Assembly (NCBI GenBank): GCA_024404215.1
Contig: JAKSQI010000090.1
Location: 1-6,546 of the forward strand
From: Oscillospiraceae bacterium
GTDB taxonomy: Bacteria; Bacillota; Clostridia; Oscillospirales; Oscillospiraceae
Length of the DNA: 6,546 nucleotides
Reading direction: 5' to 3'
Within the stretch, counting starts at the first letter, position 1. Every line of letters begins with the position of its first letter. The translations under genes and the position numbers were made by a program. The notes under the pieces were generated by a model, which worked only from the letters and a program-made list of their open reading frames with translations, was not told where the DNA came from and ran no database searches. Below are positions 6,365-6,546 of this stretch, one piece after another.

Positions 6365-6538
6365 TTACTTCTCCATGGCAGCAGCAATCATGGCATTCTT
6401 CTTTCTCTGTACACCGACGAAGTCGATAATCAGAGCAACAATCAGCAGAATACCCTGAGCTACAACAACCCAGTAAGGATTGATGTTCATAACCTGGAGC
6501 ATGTTCTTGAAAACGTTAACCAGGAAAAGGGCAAGGGA
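6365..6538 (-). CDS. ABC transporter permease C-terminus, RbsC-like (partial, with in-frame stop at the window edge)
   Basis: The last 57 residues of a membrane protein. The stretch LVNVFKNMLQVMNINPYW followed by VVVAQGILLIVALIID matches the final loop and last membrane helix of ribose/simple-sugar ABC permeases, where N-G-x-N-L-L-x-V-x-P-x-W and V-x-G-x-I-I-L-L-A-V-x-I-D are typical. The tail FVGVQRKKNAMIAAAMEK is a basic cytoplasmic end. Such permeases import sugars or other small polar solutes together with an ATPase and a binding protein, which would lie beyond the right edge. The same frame meets TAA at 6539-6541, just before the window ends, so either the gene is broken here or the last bases do not belong to it. 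It lies upstream of the Uro-D-family gene on the same strand, but a terminator separates them. Confidence 0.65.
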   Translation of the reverse strand, partial: SLALFLVNVFKNMLQVMNINPYWVVVAQGILLIVALIIDFVGVQRKKNAMIAAAMEK

Positions 6539-6546
6539 TTAGTTGA

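Noticed and set aside
1..6546. CRISPR array, tRNA, rRNA, insertion sequence or phage attachment site
   Set aside because: No tandem spaced repeats, cloverleaf-like sequences, transposase motifs or terminal inverted repeats were seen on reading both strands.

Overview
The window looks like chromosomal DNA from an anaerobic Gram-positive bacterium, most likely a gut-type Clostridia lineage. The reasons are strong AGGAGG-type ribosome binding sites, compact intrinsic terminators between most genes, roughly balanced GC by eye, and the gene set: a clostridial-style GlmS, a MATE exporter, a Uro-D-fold enzyme and an aldo/keto reductase fused to a ferredoxin domain. The genus cannot be fixed from sequence alone.

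Layout. At the left edge is the N-terminus of an MFS-like transporter on the minus strand (1-152). Next is a single-gene unit on the minus strand for a small FMN-binding split-barrel protein (251-643), with its own promoter and terminator. A 182-bp divergent intergenic region carries back-to-back promoters for that gene and for glmS (826-2652, plus strand). glmS ends in a hairpin and is followed by a MATE-family exporter (2745-4109, plus). A GC-rich hairpin separates the MATE gene from a convergent block on the minus strand. Read in its own direction, that block is: the C-terminal end of a sugar-type (RbsC-like) ABC permease (6365 to the right edge), a terminator, a Uro-D-family protein (5231-6217), a second terminator with a promoter embedded beside it, and an aldo/keto reductase with two [4Fe-4S] motifs (4158-5141).

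How the genes may work together. GlmS makes glucosamine-6-phosphate for cell-wall synthesis and is a housekeeping gene. The MATE gene probably shares some glmS read-through. The minus-strand block could be an uptake and catabolic unit (ABC importer plus Uro-D-fold enzyme, possibly a methyl-group or related C1 transferase, plus a redox enzyme). Each gene is separated by a terminator, so any coordination would be partial, and no corrinoid protein or other partner lies in the window.

The region is mostly ordinary. I found no CRISPR array, mobile element, tRNA or rRNA. The points most worth a second look are the terminator-like hairpin inside the aldo/keto reductase leader, the Uro-D-family protein that lacks the Cys-based zinc site of the known methyltransferases, the in-frame stop in the ABC permease fragment at the window edge, and a glmS leader too short for a glmS ribozyme.
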